Positions 23,775-32,113 of a stretch of 64,000 nucleotides of DNA are shown here, piece after piece. The position numbers and the translations under genes were made by a program. This stretch comes from Saccharibacillus kuerlensis DSM 22868 (GTDB lineage Bacteria > Bacillota > Bacilli > Paenibacillales > Paenibacillaceae), in the NCBI RefSeq assembly GCF_000378145.1, contig NZ_KB899280.1, positions 1 to 64,000 of the forward strand. The letters run 5' to 3'. How positions within the stretch are numbered: the first letter of the stretch is position 1; each line of letters starts with the position of its first letter. Under the pieces are notes generated by a model that saw only the letters and a list, made by a program, of their open reading frames with translations, was not told the origin of the DNA and ran no database searches.

Positions 23775-24008
23775 ATGGCTAACGGACAACCGGAAGAACA
23801 GAAAATGGGCTTTCAGCAGGACGGACGACTGCAGCAGCTGCGCGAGAACGGCATCGACTGCACGGTCATTACGGTAAACGGAGCGAGAATCCAGGGCAAA
23901 GTCGAAGCGTTTGATCGTTTTGTCATTATCGTTCGTACACCTGCGAATAAGCAGAGTCTCATTTACAAACACGCGGTTTCGACAATCGTCGAAGGAGCGG
24001 GCAAATAA
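23775..24008 (+). CDS. hfq: Hfq-like RNA chaperone, divergent copy
   Basis: The 77-residue protein matches Hfq over its whole Sm fold: FQQDGRLQQLRENGIDCTVI (helix and Sm1 start), TVNGARIQGKVEAFDRFVII and SLIYKHAVSTIV (Sm2 with the YKH signature). Proximal-face Gln, Phe of FDxF and Tyr-Lys-His are kept, so a hexamer that binds U-rich RNA is likely. It is not in the usual place after miaA, and its N-terminus and IxGKVEAFDRF segment differ from typical Bacillus Hfq, so it may be a second, specialised copy. It has its own promoter and terminator. ATG 23775 follows AGAGAGGGAT. Confidence 0.82.
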   Translation: MANGQPEEQKMGFQQDGRLQQLRENGIDCTVITVNGARIQGKVEAFDRFVIIVRTPANKQSLIYKHAVSTIVEGAGK

Positions 24009-24021
24009 CGAAGCAGAACAT

Positions 24022-24069
24022 AAACGGCCTCCGGGCGGCGAGAAATCGCCGATTCGAAAGGCCGTTTTT
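24022..24069 (+). terminator. Terminator of the Hfq-like gene
   Basis: AAACGGCCT (24022-24030) pairs with AGGCCGTTT before TTC; an inner GGCG-AGAAAT-CGCC hairpin fills the loop. Confidence 0.8.
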
Positions 24070-24225
24070 CATGCGGATATCATTTGGATGATGGATGGAC
24101 GTTTGCTTCAAACACAAGAAAATCCGCAGAGCGGAAGCGCAAGTCGGCGATTCGGGTAATGATGCTTCAAGGAACAAGCCAATCTATTGCATACCGATTG
24201 CATACAGAGAGCGGGGAACTTCACA

Positions 24226-25593
24226 ATGAATCAAGCATCCGATCATACATTCGACCTGATTGTCCTAGGTACGGGAAGCGCCGGGCAGAGCGTCGCAACT
24301 TCATGCCGGGAGAAAGGCTGGAGCGTCGCCATTATCGATCCGCGTCCATTTGGAGGAACCTGCTCACAGCACGGCTGCGATCCGAAGCGTGTGCTGGCCG
24401 GGGCGGCCGAAATTATCGCGCGTAGTCGCAGCTTGAAAGGCAGGGGGATCGAGAGCGAGAATGCGATAAACTGGTCAGAGCTGATGGCTTTCAAGAAGAC
24501 ATTTGTCGAAGGAATTCCGGAATCGACCGAAGAAAAGTTTGAGCAAGCCGGCATTCACTATTTTTACGGTACGGCTTCTTTTGCAGATAAAAACAGCATT
24601 CGGGTTGGCGAGAATACACTGACCGGGGGCAAAATTCTGATCGCAACCGGAGCGCAGCCCGCCAAGCTGTCGATCCAAGGCGAAGAACTGCTGGGCAACA
24701 GCGAAGGTTTTCTTGATCTTGAGGAACTGCCGAAAACGATTGCTTTTATCGGAGGGGGTTACATTTCTTTCGAATTCGCGCATATTGCAGCCGAAGCCGG
24801 AGCCAATGTGCATATTATCCACCACAATGATAAGCCGCTCCATAATTTTGATCCTGATCTGGTGAAAGCGCTGGTCGCACAAATGGAGCATCTCGGTATC
24901 ACTTTTCATTTTAATGCGACAACGGAAAAGATCCTGCGCAGCGGAGAAGGTTACGTGCTGGAAGGGAAGAAGAACGGCGAACCATTCCGATTAGAATGCG
25001 GGCTGGCTGTACACGGCGCCGGCCGGGTTCCGAACGTGGACGATCTGGATCTGGAGAAGGGTGGAGTGGCGGCCGACAAAAAAGGCGTTACCGTCGATGA
25101 GTATCTGCGCAGCGTAAGCAATCCCGACGTCTATGCGGCAGGCGATGTCTCCGGTTCACCGGGGCTGCCGCTGACTCCGATCGCTGGACTAGAGGCGCGG
25201 GCTGTAACGGCAAATCTGCTTGAAGAAAACAGCGTGCGGCCCAACTATACGGCGACTCCTTCGATCGTGTTCACTTATCCGATGCTCGCTTCCGTCGGCA
25301 TGACAGAGGAGCAGGCGAGAGAAAGCGGGAAAGAGATCAAAGTCAATACGGTGGATATGTCCGGTTGGTACACGTACAAACGTATCGGCGACAGTCCAAG
25401 CATGGCGAAGATCATTCTGGACAAGTCGGACGGCAGCATTCTCGGCGCTCATGTGCTGAATGGGGAAGCGGATCATCTGATCAACTATTTTACGATTGCG
25501 ATGCGGCACGGACTGACAGCGGAACAGATGAGCGATACGCTGTTCGGGTACCCGACAGAGGGCAGCGATATGAAGTATTTATTGGAGATGTGA
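24226..25593 (+). CDS. FAD-dependent pyridine nucleotide-disulfide oxidoreductase family protein
   Basis: The 455-residue protein has the FAD site DLIVLGTGSAGQSVATSC, a redox CxxxxC in GGTCSQHGCDPKRVL, the NAD(P) site AFIGGGYISFEFAHIAAEAG, and DVYAAGDVSG. The dimer domain is shorter than in glutathione or lipoamide reductases, and its end reads LFGYPTEGSD where the catalytic HPT..E is expected, so the His-Glu pair is missing. It is therefore like the mercuric-reductase-like oxidoreductases of unknown substrate. ATG 24226 follows GGGGAAC. A strong terminator follows. Confidence 0.82.
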   Translation: MNQASDHTFDLIVLGTGSAGQSVATSCREKGWSVAIIDPRPFGGTCSQHGCDPKRVLAGAAEIIARSRSLKGRGIESENAINWSELMAFKKTFVEGIPESTEEKFEQAGIHYFYGTASFADKNSIRVGENTLTGGKILIATGAQPAKLSIQGEELLGNSEGFLDLEELPKTIAFIGGGYISFEFAHIAAEAGANVHIIHHNDKPLHNFDPDLVKALVAQMEHLGITFHFNATTEKILRSGEGYVLEGKKNGEPFRLECGLAVHGAGRVPNVDDLDLEKGGVAADKKGVTVDEYLRSVSNPDVYAAGDVSGSPGLPLTPIAGLEARAVTANLLEENSVRPNYTATPSIVFTYPMLASVGMTEEQARESGKEIKVNTVDMSGWYTYKRIGDSPSMAKIILDKSDGSILGAHVLNGEADHLINYFTIAMRHGLTAEQMSDTLFGYPTEGSDMKYLLEM

Positions 25594-25594
25594 A

Positions 25595-25628
25595 AAGAAG
25601 GACCAGTCTATTGGCTGGTCCTTCTTTT
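25595..25628 (+). terminator. Intrinsic terminator
   Basis: AAGAAGGACCAG, loop, CTGGTCCTTCTTTTT. Confidence 0.9.
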
Positions 25629-25678
25629 TGATTCCAAGCAAGTAATTGTTATTTGTTTTTATCGGAGTTTGATCAAAT

Positions 25679-26269
25679 TTATTGAGCTGCAGACGACAAT
25701 TCCTCTGCGGTCAGCCATCTATGATTTCGCACCGGATCTCCTCCGGTTGTCGGCGTATAGTCCACCATATAGACTGTCGTCTGTTCGGCTGAATCAATGG
25801 TGGCTGATGCGCCTTTCATCCCTGACATATGATCTGTGTTCAAAACCACTGTATCGCCTGGTTGATGCGGTTCGGATTCCGGGTTTTCGAGATCTTCTTG
25901 AATAACCCATTTATGATTTCTTACCGGCTCTCCGCCTGTCATGGGAGTATACGAGACTGCATATACGGTTGTGTCATAGGCCCCTACGATAGTCGCTTCC
26001 GCTCCTTTCATGCCGGGCATATGATCAACCTCCATGATCGCTTGAGAGCCAACAGGAAACTCAGGATCTGAAGCTTCCGTTAACCCTTCAGGAATTTCCG
26101 CCGAATTCGAGTGTTCCATAGTATGCATGTCCCCATGATCCGTTACTTCACTGCTGTGCTCGACAGGCGTATTAGTGCTGCTCGAAGATTCATTAATTTC
26201 GCTATTGCCACAGGCGCTGAGAGTAAGGGCTATCATAATTGTCGGTAAAGCTAATCTTTTTTTCATCAT
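25679..26269 (-). CDS. ydhK: YdhK-like lipoprotein with two DUF1541 repeats
   Basis: The 196-residue protein starts at ATG 26269 after AAAGGAGG. A signal peptide ends with lipobox LSAC. A His/Met-rich linker (DHGDMHTMEHSN) follows, then two copies of a 60-residue repeat: MEVDHMPGMKGAEATIVGAY ... TTVYAVSYTP ... VRNHKW and LNTDHMSGMKGASATIDSAE ... TTVYMVDYTP ... VRNHRW. These are the two DUF1541 units of YdhK. The Met and His pattern suggests copper binding outside the membrane; this agrees with the CsoR-like operator upstream. Confidence 0.85.
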   Translation of the reverse strand: MMKKRLALPTIMIALTLSACGNSEINESSSSTNTPVEHSSEVTDHGDMHTMEHSNSAEIPEGLTEASDPEFPVGSQAIMEVDHMPGMKGAEATIVGAYDTTVYAVSYTPMTGGEPVRNHKWVIQEDLENPESEPHQPGDTVVLNTDHMSGMKGASATIDSAEQTTVYMVDYTPTTGGDPVRNHRWLTAEELSSAAQ

Positions 26270-26339
26270 GAAATTGTCCTCCTTTGACTATGAGTTACAG
26301 TGATTAAATTTGTATAAGCGGCACAGTATTTCTTATTGG

Positions 26340-26366
26340 ATTATACCCTGCGGGGGTATATTGTAA
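26340..26366 (-). promoter_or_regulatory. CsoR-like operator inside the ydhK promoter
   Basis: On the minus strand TTACAA (26366-26361) and TATAAT (26345-26340) are separated by 15 bases holding the palindrome TATACCC-CCGCA-GGGTATA (26360-26342). The C/G-rich half-sites within an AT frame are those of CsoR-family copper repressors. The start of ydhK lies about 70 bases downstream. Confidence 0.6.
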
Positions 26367-26488
26367 CCATAGTATATGATTTATTGTAGAATTGCAAAAT
26401 TAAACATCACCACCTGAATAATTCACAATAGAAAATCAAAAAAACGAAAATCTCGAAAAAAAGCCAGAAAAGAAAAGCACTCCGGCAA

Positions 26489-26773
26489 TCACCGCAGTGC
26501 AAATCCCCTTTCAGGAACAGAAGTATAGGTCTGCCACGGAATAAAGGAAGGATCGAGATTGGAGAGACAATCCGTACACTCGCTGTCACCGCAATATTTC
26601 AGCATGCCTTGGACATCCTGCGACATCAGAACAATAGGAAGATTGGGGAAGGGAGGAGCCTATTTGGCTTCGGCTTCTTCGCAGGCGCCGGAGTAACTTA
26701 ACATATGGGGTTTTACCGCAATCACGATAAATTTACGGCCGTTTCGTTCTATTACTGCACCGTCAAAACTCAT
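26489..26773 (-). pseudogene. Small gene interrupted by an in-frame TAG
   Basis: ATG 26773 follows GCGGAGGCG and encodes MSFDGAVIERNGRKFIVIAV and onward for 37 codons to TAG (26662-26660). The same frame continues PNLPIVLMSQDVQGMLKYCG, DSECTDCLSNLDPSFIPW and ends at TGA (26491-26489). Joined, this is a 94-residue protein with clear coding character on both sides of the stop, like small Bacillus proteins that start MSFDGAVIERNG. The TAG may be a nonsense mutation, an error or a read-through site. Three Cys (YCG, ECTDC) lie in the second half. Confidence 0.6.
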
Positions 26774-26922
26774 GTTGTTCGCCTCCGCTAAAATTGATCT
26801 ACCTACTCATTAAAACAGATTCCAGATTTAATGTTGTGAAGGACGTCACAATATAGCCGAAAGTTATAAAAGGTTATATTAATATTCAATAATTAACGTT
26901 CATGAAGAATACATGAGGACGC

Positions 26923-26952
26923 TTAACACCTGGTCCTAATACATGATATAAT
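26923..26952 (+). promoter_or_regulatory. Promoter of the acyl-CoA ligase gene
   Basis: TTAACA (26923-26928), 18 bases, TATAAT (26947-26952). The leader to ATG 27075 is about 115 bases. No known riboswitch pattern was seen in it. Confidence 0.55.
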
Positions 26953-27074
26953 AAAACCCGTTAACTCCTAGTATGGTACTCGGCATTTAACGATGATGCT
27001 GCTGTGCAAGCGGAGAAAGATTCACTTTTAAGATTCGTTTCACGACTATGTTTTCAATAAAGGAGAAGAATCAA

Positions 27075-28670
27075 ATGAAATACAGCGAATGGGTAGCTCC
27101 CGAACAATATAACTTAACTTCCGAGATGGAGCATTATGCCTCGGACAAAATTGCACTTAAATGGCTTGGGGAAGCAGGCGAGCAGGCAGAGATTACATAT
27201 GGTGAACTGCTGAAGCAGGCGAATAGATTGGCAGGCGGTCTATCGAAGCTTGGACTTCAAAAAGGCGACAAAGTGCTTGTGACGGTTCCTCGGCGCATCG
27301 TGGCTTACGTGATCTATATGGCCTGCCTGAAGCTTGGGCTGGTCATTATCCCGTCGTCCGAAATGCTGCGTGCCAAAGACTTGTCGTATCGCCTGCTGCA
27401 CTCGGAAGCGCGCGCCGTGATCTCCTGGCCATCTGTTACGGGCGAAGTCGATCGGATCGAAGAGGAGCTGCCTGCGCTCGACCATCGCATTCTCGTGACC
27501 GAGGAAGGCGATTCGACCAAGGTCGAAGGTTGGGTGAACCTGAATGATCTGATGCAAGGACAACCGGACACGTTCGAGACAGTTAGCACGCTGCGCGACG
27601 ATATGGCGATTCTGGCTTACACTTCAGGCACGACCGGCAATCCGAAAGGCGTTGTGCATACGCACGGTTGGGCTTATGCGCATCTGCGCATTACGGCTTC
27701 CTGGTTGGATATCCGCGAGAGCGATACGGTTTGGGCGACGGCGGCTCCGGGTTGGCAGAAATGGATTTGGAGTCCGTTCCTGTCGGTGCTGGGCAATGGC
27801 GCTACCGGATTCGTATACAGCGGGACGTTCGAACCGAAACGCTATCTGCATCTGCTGCAGGATTACAAGATCGGCGTGCTGTGCTGTACACCGACCGAAT
27901 ACCGGCTGATGGTTAAGGTACATGGGCTGGAAGAATACGACCTGAGCAATCTGCGCAGCGCCGTTTCCGCAGGCGAGCCGCTGAATCAGGAAGTGATCAA
28001 CGAGTTCCAGAAGCATCATAACCTGACGATTCGTGACGGTTACGGACAGACGGAGAGCACACTGCTGATCGGCAACCTTATCGATTCTCCGATCCGTCTC
28101 GGCGCGATGGGCAAGTCGATGGCTGACGGTCTGGCGCTTGTTGTCGACGACGAAGGCGTACCGGTGCCTCCGGGCACGGTTGGCAATATTGCCGTACATG
28201 GAGAGCTGCCGGCGCTGTTCCGCGAATACTTCAAAGACCCGGATCGCAAAGGTCAGTCCATGCGCGGCGAGTTCTTTATTACTGGAGACCGTGCGAGTCT
28301 GGATGAAGAAGGTTACTTCTGGTTCGAAGGCCGCGGCGACGATATCATCATCAGCTCGGGATACACGATCGGACCGTTTGAGGTTGAAGAAGCACTGATG
28401 AAGCATCCTTCTGTCAAAGAGTGCGCAGCTGTTGCAAGTCCGGACGAGATCCGCGGCAGCGTCGTCAAAGCATTCATCGTGCTGCGCGATGGTGTCGAAG
28501 GTTCGCAAGAGCTGGTCAAAGAACTGCAGACACGCGTCAAAGAATGGACGGCTCCTTATAAATATCCGCGCAAGATCGAGTTCGTAACCGATCTTCCGAA
28601 GACCGCTTCGGGCAAGATCCGCCGAATTGAGCTGCGAGAGCAGGAGAAGCGGAACGTTTTGAATACGTAA
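27075..28670 (+). CDS. Acyl-CoA synthetase (AMP-forming), medium-chain/acetyl type
   Basis: ATG 27075 follows AAAGGAGAAG. The 531-residue protein has the adenylate-forming motifs in order: AYTSGTTGNPKGVVHTH (A3), GYGQTESTLL (A5), GEFFITGDRASLDEEGYFWF (A7), GRGDDIIISSGYTIGPFEVE (A8) and PKTASGKIRRIELR with the catalytic Lys (A10). It activates a carboxylic acid to acyl-AMP and then to acyl-CoA. The length and the YSGTFEPKRYL segment fit the medium-chain acyl-CoA ligase group. It has its own promoter and terminator. Confidence 0.9.
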   Translation: MKYSEWVAPEQYNLTSEMEHYASDKIALKWLGEAGEQAEITYGELLKQANRLAGGLSKLGLQKGDKVLVTVPRRIVAYVIYMACLKLGLVIIPSSEMLRAKDLSYRLLHSEARAVISWPSVTGEVDRIEEELPALDHRILVTEEGDSTKVEGWVNLNDLMQGQPDTFETVSTLRDDMAILAYTSGTTGNPKGVVHTHGWAYAHLRITASWLDIRESDTVWATAAPGWQKWIWSPFLSVLGNGATGFVYSGTFEPKRYLHLLQDYKIGVLCCTPTEYRLMVKVHGLEEYDLSNLRSAVSAGEPLNQEVINEFQKHHNLTIRDGYGQTESTLLIGNLIDSPIRLGAMGKSMADGLALVVDDEGVPVPPGTVGNIAVHGELPALFREYFKDPDRKGQSMRGEFFITGDRASLDEEGYFWFEGRGDDIIISSGYTIGPFEVEEALMKHPSVKECAAVASPDEIRGSVVKAFIVLRDGVEGSQELVKELQTRVKEWTAPYKYPRKIEFVTDLPKTASGKIRRIELREQEKRNVLNT

Positions 28671-28740
28671 TGTGAGGGAGTACACTTCTATATCGTTGAT
28701 CCATGAGTTTGTGTATGGGCTGAATTAGTATATGCTCAGC

Positions 28741-28788
28741 AAAAATCCGGTCCCCTTGTCGCAAGACAAAAGGAACCGGATTTTTTAT
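28741..28788. terminator. Strong bidirectional terminator
   Basis: AAAATCCGGTCCCCTTGTC, loop GCAA, GACAAAAGGAACCGGATTTTTT. It lies between convergent genes and can serve both. Confidence 0.9.
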
Positions 28789-28800
28789 TGGCTTCGTTTT

Positions 28801-29487
28801 CTATTTCTCAAAAACATGAACGAGCAGACTTTTGTTTTCACCGAATGACCAATCGAGATAAACATCTTGAACCTTTCGATTCAGCACTTCTCCGATATTG
28901 CCTTCCCTGATAATCACTGTTTTTTCCAGATTCCGTTTGACTTTTCTCAAAATTTCGGTAGCTCCTTGATCGATGAACGCCTTCTCAATTTTGATCAGAA
29001 TTCCTTCGCGCACAATGACCAGAATGTGTTCGGCAGCCCAATATGAATAAGTGGCATCCGGTACTTTTTCAATTTCATAGGTGACTTTTCCAATCTGTTG
29101 ATGAACCGCATCTTTGCCGGGATAATAGTCTTCCTGTGTGCGGTAAAGAGGTTCTTCAGGAAGTCCGACCAGCATACAGGAGAGGTCCCGATCAGACCAG
29201 TCATAATAGAAATTACCGATGTTCAAGCCGGTCGTTTCCTTGATCTGCTGCGCCAGCTTAGGAAGAAGGTATTCAATCATCAATTCTTGAACAGAGCGCA
29301 AAGCATCGGGATCCTGCTGCCTAATCAGCCGCTGCATTTCCGCTCCCATAAAATCTTCCAGATGAATAATCAAAGACCGTTCATCCCAATAAATCGCTGT
29401 TTTTCCCGGAGCTTGATTGAAACTGAATGTGAAAATTTCTTCGAGTAAAGCTTCGATCTGCGACTTGGCCGCTTTAATTTCAAGCAT
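28801..29487 (-). CDS. MpsC/DUF2294-family protein, two tandem domains
   Basis: The 228-residue protein contains the DUF2294 pattern twice: IEALLEEIFTFSFNQAPGKT ... LSCMLVGLPEEP with NIGNFYYDWS, then ILVIVREGILIKIEKAFIDQ ... VYLDWSFGENKSLLVHVF. In Staphylococcus a member (MpsC) belongs to a system that builds membrane potential, but single genes like this are common in Bacilli with no known role. ATG 29487 follows CGGGAGTG; a TTG at 29541 is the alternative. No membrane helix was seen. Confidence 0.7.
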   Translation of the reverse strand: MLEIKAAKSQIEALLEEIFTFSFNQAPGKTAIYWDERSLIIHLEDFMGAEMQRLIRQQDPDALRSVQELMIEYLLPKLAQQIKETTGLNIGNFYYDWSDRDLSCMLVGLPEEPLYRTQEDYYPGKDAVHQQIGKVTYEIEKVPDATYSYWAAEHILVIVREGILIKIEKAFIDQGATEILRKVKRNLEKTVIIREGNIGEVLNRKVQDVYLDWSFGENKSLLVHVFEK

Positions 29488-29733
29488 GTCGTCACTCCCG
29501 AATGGTTCAAAATAAAAAAATAAGCAAATCTTGTTAGACAAAATTCGTCAAATAGGTATAAAGTGACTTAACCCTTCTGTTTGCGTTTGACTCAGACGGC
29601 AAATGCAGCCAAGAAAGCGGCCATATGCGCCTTGCCAAGTGTTCTTTTTCGTCGTTATTGCTGATATGATAGATCCGGTCGATTGGTATCGGCAGGTCTA
29701 TAGACAAGAACGATTGGGGAGACAGAGAGAACC

Positions 29734-30651
29734 ATGAAAAAATCTATTGCAATTCCGCTGACCATCTCGATTATCGCCGTTTCGTTCTCGGCAATCTTCG
29801 TCAAATGGTCGGACGCGCCGTCTACGATTTTGAGTATGTACCGGATGTGGTTCGCCTGCATTCTCATGCTGCCGGTCGTCTGGATCAAGCGGAGCGAATT
29901 CAAGCGAATCGGGGGGAAAGAAGCACGACTGCTGATCTTATCCGGACTGTTCTTGGCGATGCACTTCGCACTGTGGTTTGAATCGCTGAAGTTGACCACA
30001 GTAGCCAGCTCAACCATCATTTTGGCACTGCAGCCTTTTGTGTCGCTGATCGTCGGATTTATTCTGTTTCGGGAACGGACGACGCGAGGAGCGATTTTTG
30101 CGCTGATCGTCGCTACGTTTGGTGTAATGATCATTGGTTGGGGAGATTTCGGACTGAGTGCGCAGGCGATTCAGGGAGATGTTCTGTCGTTCCTGTGCGT
30201 AATCGCGGTCGTCGGGTATCTGTTTATCGGGCAGAATGCGGTTAAGAAAGTGTCGCACTGGATCTACAGCTTCTGCGTGTTCCTCTCCGCTGCGGTGTTC
30301 CTGACCCTCTACAATTTGGCGACGGTTCAGGTGTTTTTCGATTATCCGGCAAAAGACTGGGGTGTATTCGCTCTATTGGCCATTGTGCCGACGATTGCTC
30401 ATCTGATCAACAATTGGCTGCTGAATTACGTCAACGCCACGACCATTTCCATGAGCATTCTTGGCGAACCGGTCGGCGCTTCGCTGCTTGCAGTCTGGCT
30501 GCTCGGCGAGCATATGACTTGGATTCAGATCGGCGGAGGGCTGCTTGTGTTGGTCGGGATGTTCATGTTCCTCATTCGTCAGTCTTCAGGGGCACGTCCG
30601 GCTTTGAAAAAATCTTCAGACGTCCCAGCACCGACAGCGGGAAACCCATAA
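29734..30651 (+). CDS. DMT superfamily (EamA) transporter
   Basis: The 305-residue protein shows ten hydrophobic helices in two EamA halves, starting at AIPLTISIIAVSFSAIFVKW and ending at IQIGGGLLVLVGMFMFLI. The end of the second half, NYVNATTISMSILGEPVGAS, has the EP motif of the EamA family. It probably exports a metabolite or amino acid. ATG 29734 follows GGGGAGACAGAGAG. Its last 80 bases overlap the end of the convergent GNAT gene. Confidence 0.87.
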   Translation: MKKSIAIPLTISIIAVSFSAIFVKWSDAPSTILSMYRMWFACILMLPVVWIKRSEFKRIGGKEARLLILSGLFLAMHFALWFESLKLTTVASSTIILALQPFVSLIVGFILFRERTTRGAIFALIVATFGVMIIGWGDFGLSAQAIQGDVLSFLCVIAVVGYLFIGQNAVKKVSHWIYSFCVFLSAAVFLTLYNLATVQVFFDYPAKDWGVFALLAIVPTIAHLINNWLLNYVNATTISMSILGEPVGASLLAVWLLGEHMTWIQIGGGLLVLVGMFMFLIRQSSGARPALKKSSDVPAPTAGNP

Positions 30652-31162
30652 ACCGTCTGTGCAGGCGCAAAAATTGCTGGGGTTCCACCGGTCCGCCGTG
30701 TACGAGTGCCTCGTAAAGGACGCCGAATTCTTGAACATGAAAGCCTGATCCGGTATAACCGCTGCGTACATAGAATTCTCTTCTGCGCAGGCGTTCCGCA
30801 TGATTGGGAGCGTTGGGATCAGCGGCTTCGATATTCAGTATGATGCGGCTGTCCGGATACGACCGGCGAAGCTGTTCCAAGATCTCGCTGCCGTATCCTT
30901 TCGAGCGAAGGCTCGGATCAACAGCCAGATACATGACAAATACCAGATTTTCATGATACGCCAGATAGGTGAATCCGATGAAGGTTCGGTTGGCGGATTC
31001 TTCAGCGTAATAGGCAGTAAAATCGACAAAGGGCTTTCGCGCTTTCCTAAGAAGGATTGACAGCGGAGCCTTTTCTTTTGGCGGGAACGCTTCATTGTAA
31101 AGGTTTTTGATCTGAGGAAAATTGGGTGAATGTTTCGTTACAGGTTCGGTTTTTAAGCGCAT
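30572..31162 (-). CDS. GNAT acetyltransferase
   Basis: ATG 31162 follows AAAAAGGAGAC. The 196-residue protein has FPQIKNLYNEAFPPKEKAPL near the start, VFVMYLAVDPSLRSKGYGSE (acetyl-CoA loop) and RREFYVRSGYTGSGFHVQEF. The final segment RRFMGFPLSVLGRLKIF and beyond overlaps the end of the EamA gene on the other strand. Substrate unknown. Confidence 0.82.
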   Translation of the reverse strand: MRLKTEPVTKHSPNFPQIKNLYNEAFPPKEKAPLSILLRKARKPFVDFTAYYAEESANRTFIGFTYLAYHENLVFVMYLAVDPSLRSKGYGSEILEQLRRSYPDSRIILNIEAADPNAPNHAERLRRREFYVRSGYTGSGFHVQEFGVLYEALVHGGPVEPQQFLRLHRRFMGFPLSVLGRLKIFSKPDVPLKTDE

Positions 31163-31282
31163 AAGAAGTCTCCTTTTTAAGGATCGGATCTCTACTTGCA
31201 GTGTAAGGCTCTGGAATCCTGTTCGCAAATCCGATATAGTAAAACTGCTTTCTATAGTGATACATAAAAAGGAGGCGAACCC

Positions 31283-31624
31283 ATGAACATCGAAGATATA
31301 AACGACGAAAGCACAAGTACCGAACTCTGGATCGACGGACATGAATTTGAGGCAACCGGATTTCGCGAGTTTGAAGTTGAGACAGTCGAAGGCTGTAAGC
31401 GGCGGGTGTTCGCCTTCGACTTCAAAGTAACGCATCAACAATATCACGACGTAGCCACTCTGTTGTACAAGGGAACATTCCGTTTGCGGGTACCGGCAGC
31501 CGGAGTTGATCTTGAGACGGACATCCATAATTATTCGACATCGCTGGACAATCTGTATGAAGAAGGAGCGGTCGGCGACTATCATCTGGAACTTGCCGAG
31601 CGACAAATGAATACGGGAGGGTAA
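31283..31624 (+). CDS. DUF3219 family protein
   Basis: The 113-residue protein has ELWIDGHEFEATGFREFEVE, FDFKVTHQQYHDVATLLYKG and IHNYSTSLDNLYEEGAVGDY-HLEL, the ordered blocks of the Bacillus DUF3219 family of unknown role. ATG 31283 follows AAAAAGGAGGCG. Its TAA shares a base with the start of the DinB-like gene (TAATG), which indicates coupling. Confidence 0.82.
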   Translation: MNIEDINDESTSTELWIDGHEFEATGFREFEVETVEGCKRRVFAFDFKVTHQQYHDVATLLYKGTFRLRVPAAGVDLETDIHNYSTSLDNLYEEGAVGDYHLELAERQMNTGG

Positions 31625-32097
31625 TGATGACGAACAAAGAAATCCTGCTGAAACAGCTTCGGGCCTGCCGCAATGAAAGTGGTTGGTTTACGTCTATGAA
31701 AGCTTCTGTCAAAGGGCTGACCCAAAAGCAGGCGGATTGGAAAAGCAATGAAGAGATGAACAGCGTGCACGAAATTGTGCGGCATCTGAATTTCTATAAC
31801 GATCGTTATCTGAAAAGATTCCAGGACACCAAAGTTTCGATTCCTGAGGTTAGCAGCAACGACGATACGTTCGAGCCTCAAGACGGTGAAGACCGTGCAT
31901 GGGGAGCCGCGCTGAAAGTTTATGACAATACGATGGCCGCTTGGATCAATGCCGTCGAGCAGGCCGAAGACGAGCAGTTGGACAAGTGGATGGATGATCT
32001 TACGCACCTGACCATCCACAACGCTTATCATATCGGACAGATCGTATTGATTCGCAAACAGCAGGGCTCATGGGAAAAAAAGTACGGTGTAAGCTGA
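31624..32097 (+). CDS. DinB-family protein
   Basis: The 157-residue four-helix protein has SVHEIVRHLNFYNDRYLKRF and LTIHNAYHIGQIVLIRKQQG. The three His expected to bind the metal in DinB/YfiT proteins are in EIVRHL, THLTIHN and AYHIGQ. Family members include thiol-dependent transferases such as bacillithiol S-transferase; this one's role is unknown. ATG 31624 overlaps the previous stop; ATG 31627 is the alternative. Confidence 0.85.
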   Translation: MMTNKEILLKQLRACRNESGWFTSMKASVKGLTQKQADWKSNEEMNSVHEIVRHLNFYNDRYLKRFQDTKVSIPEVSSNDDTFEPQDGEDRAWGAALKVYDNTMAAWINAVEQAEDEQLDKWMDDLTHLTIHNAYHIGQIVLIRKQQGSWEKKYGVS

Positions 32098-32113
32098 AAG
32101 CGGGGGAAAGCAC

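Noticed and set aside
27000-27074. Possible riboswitch in the acyl-CoA ligase leader
   Set aside because: No conserved core of a known class and no terminator or anti-terminator pair could be found by eye.
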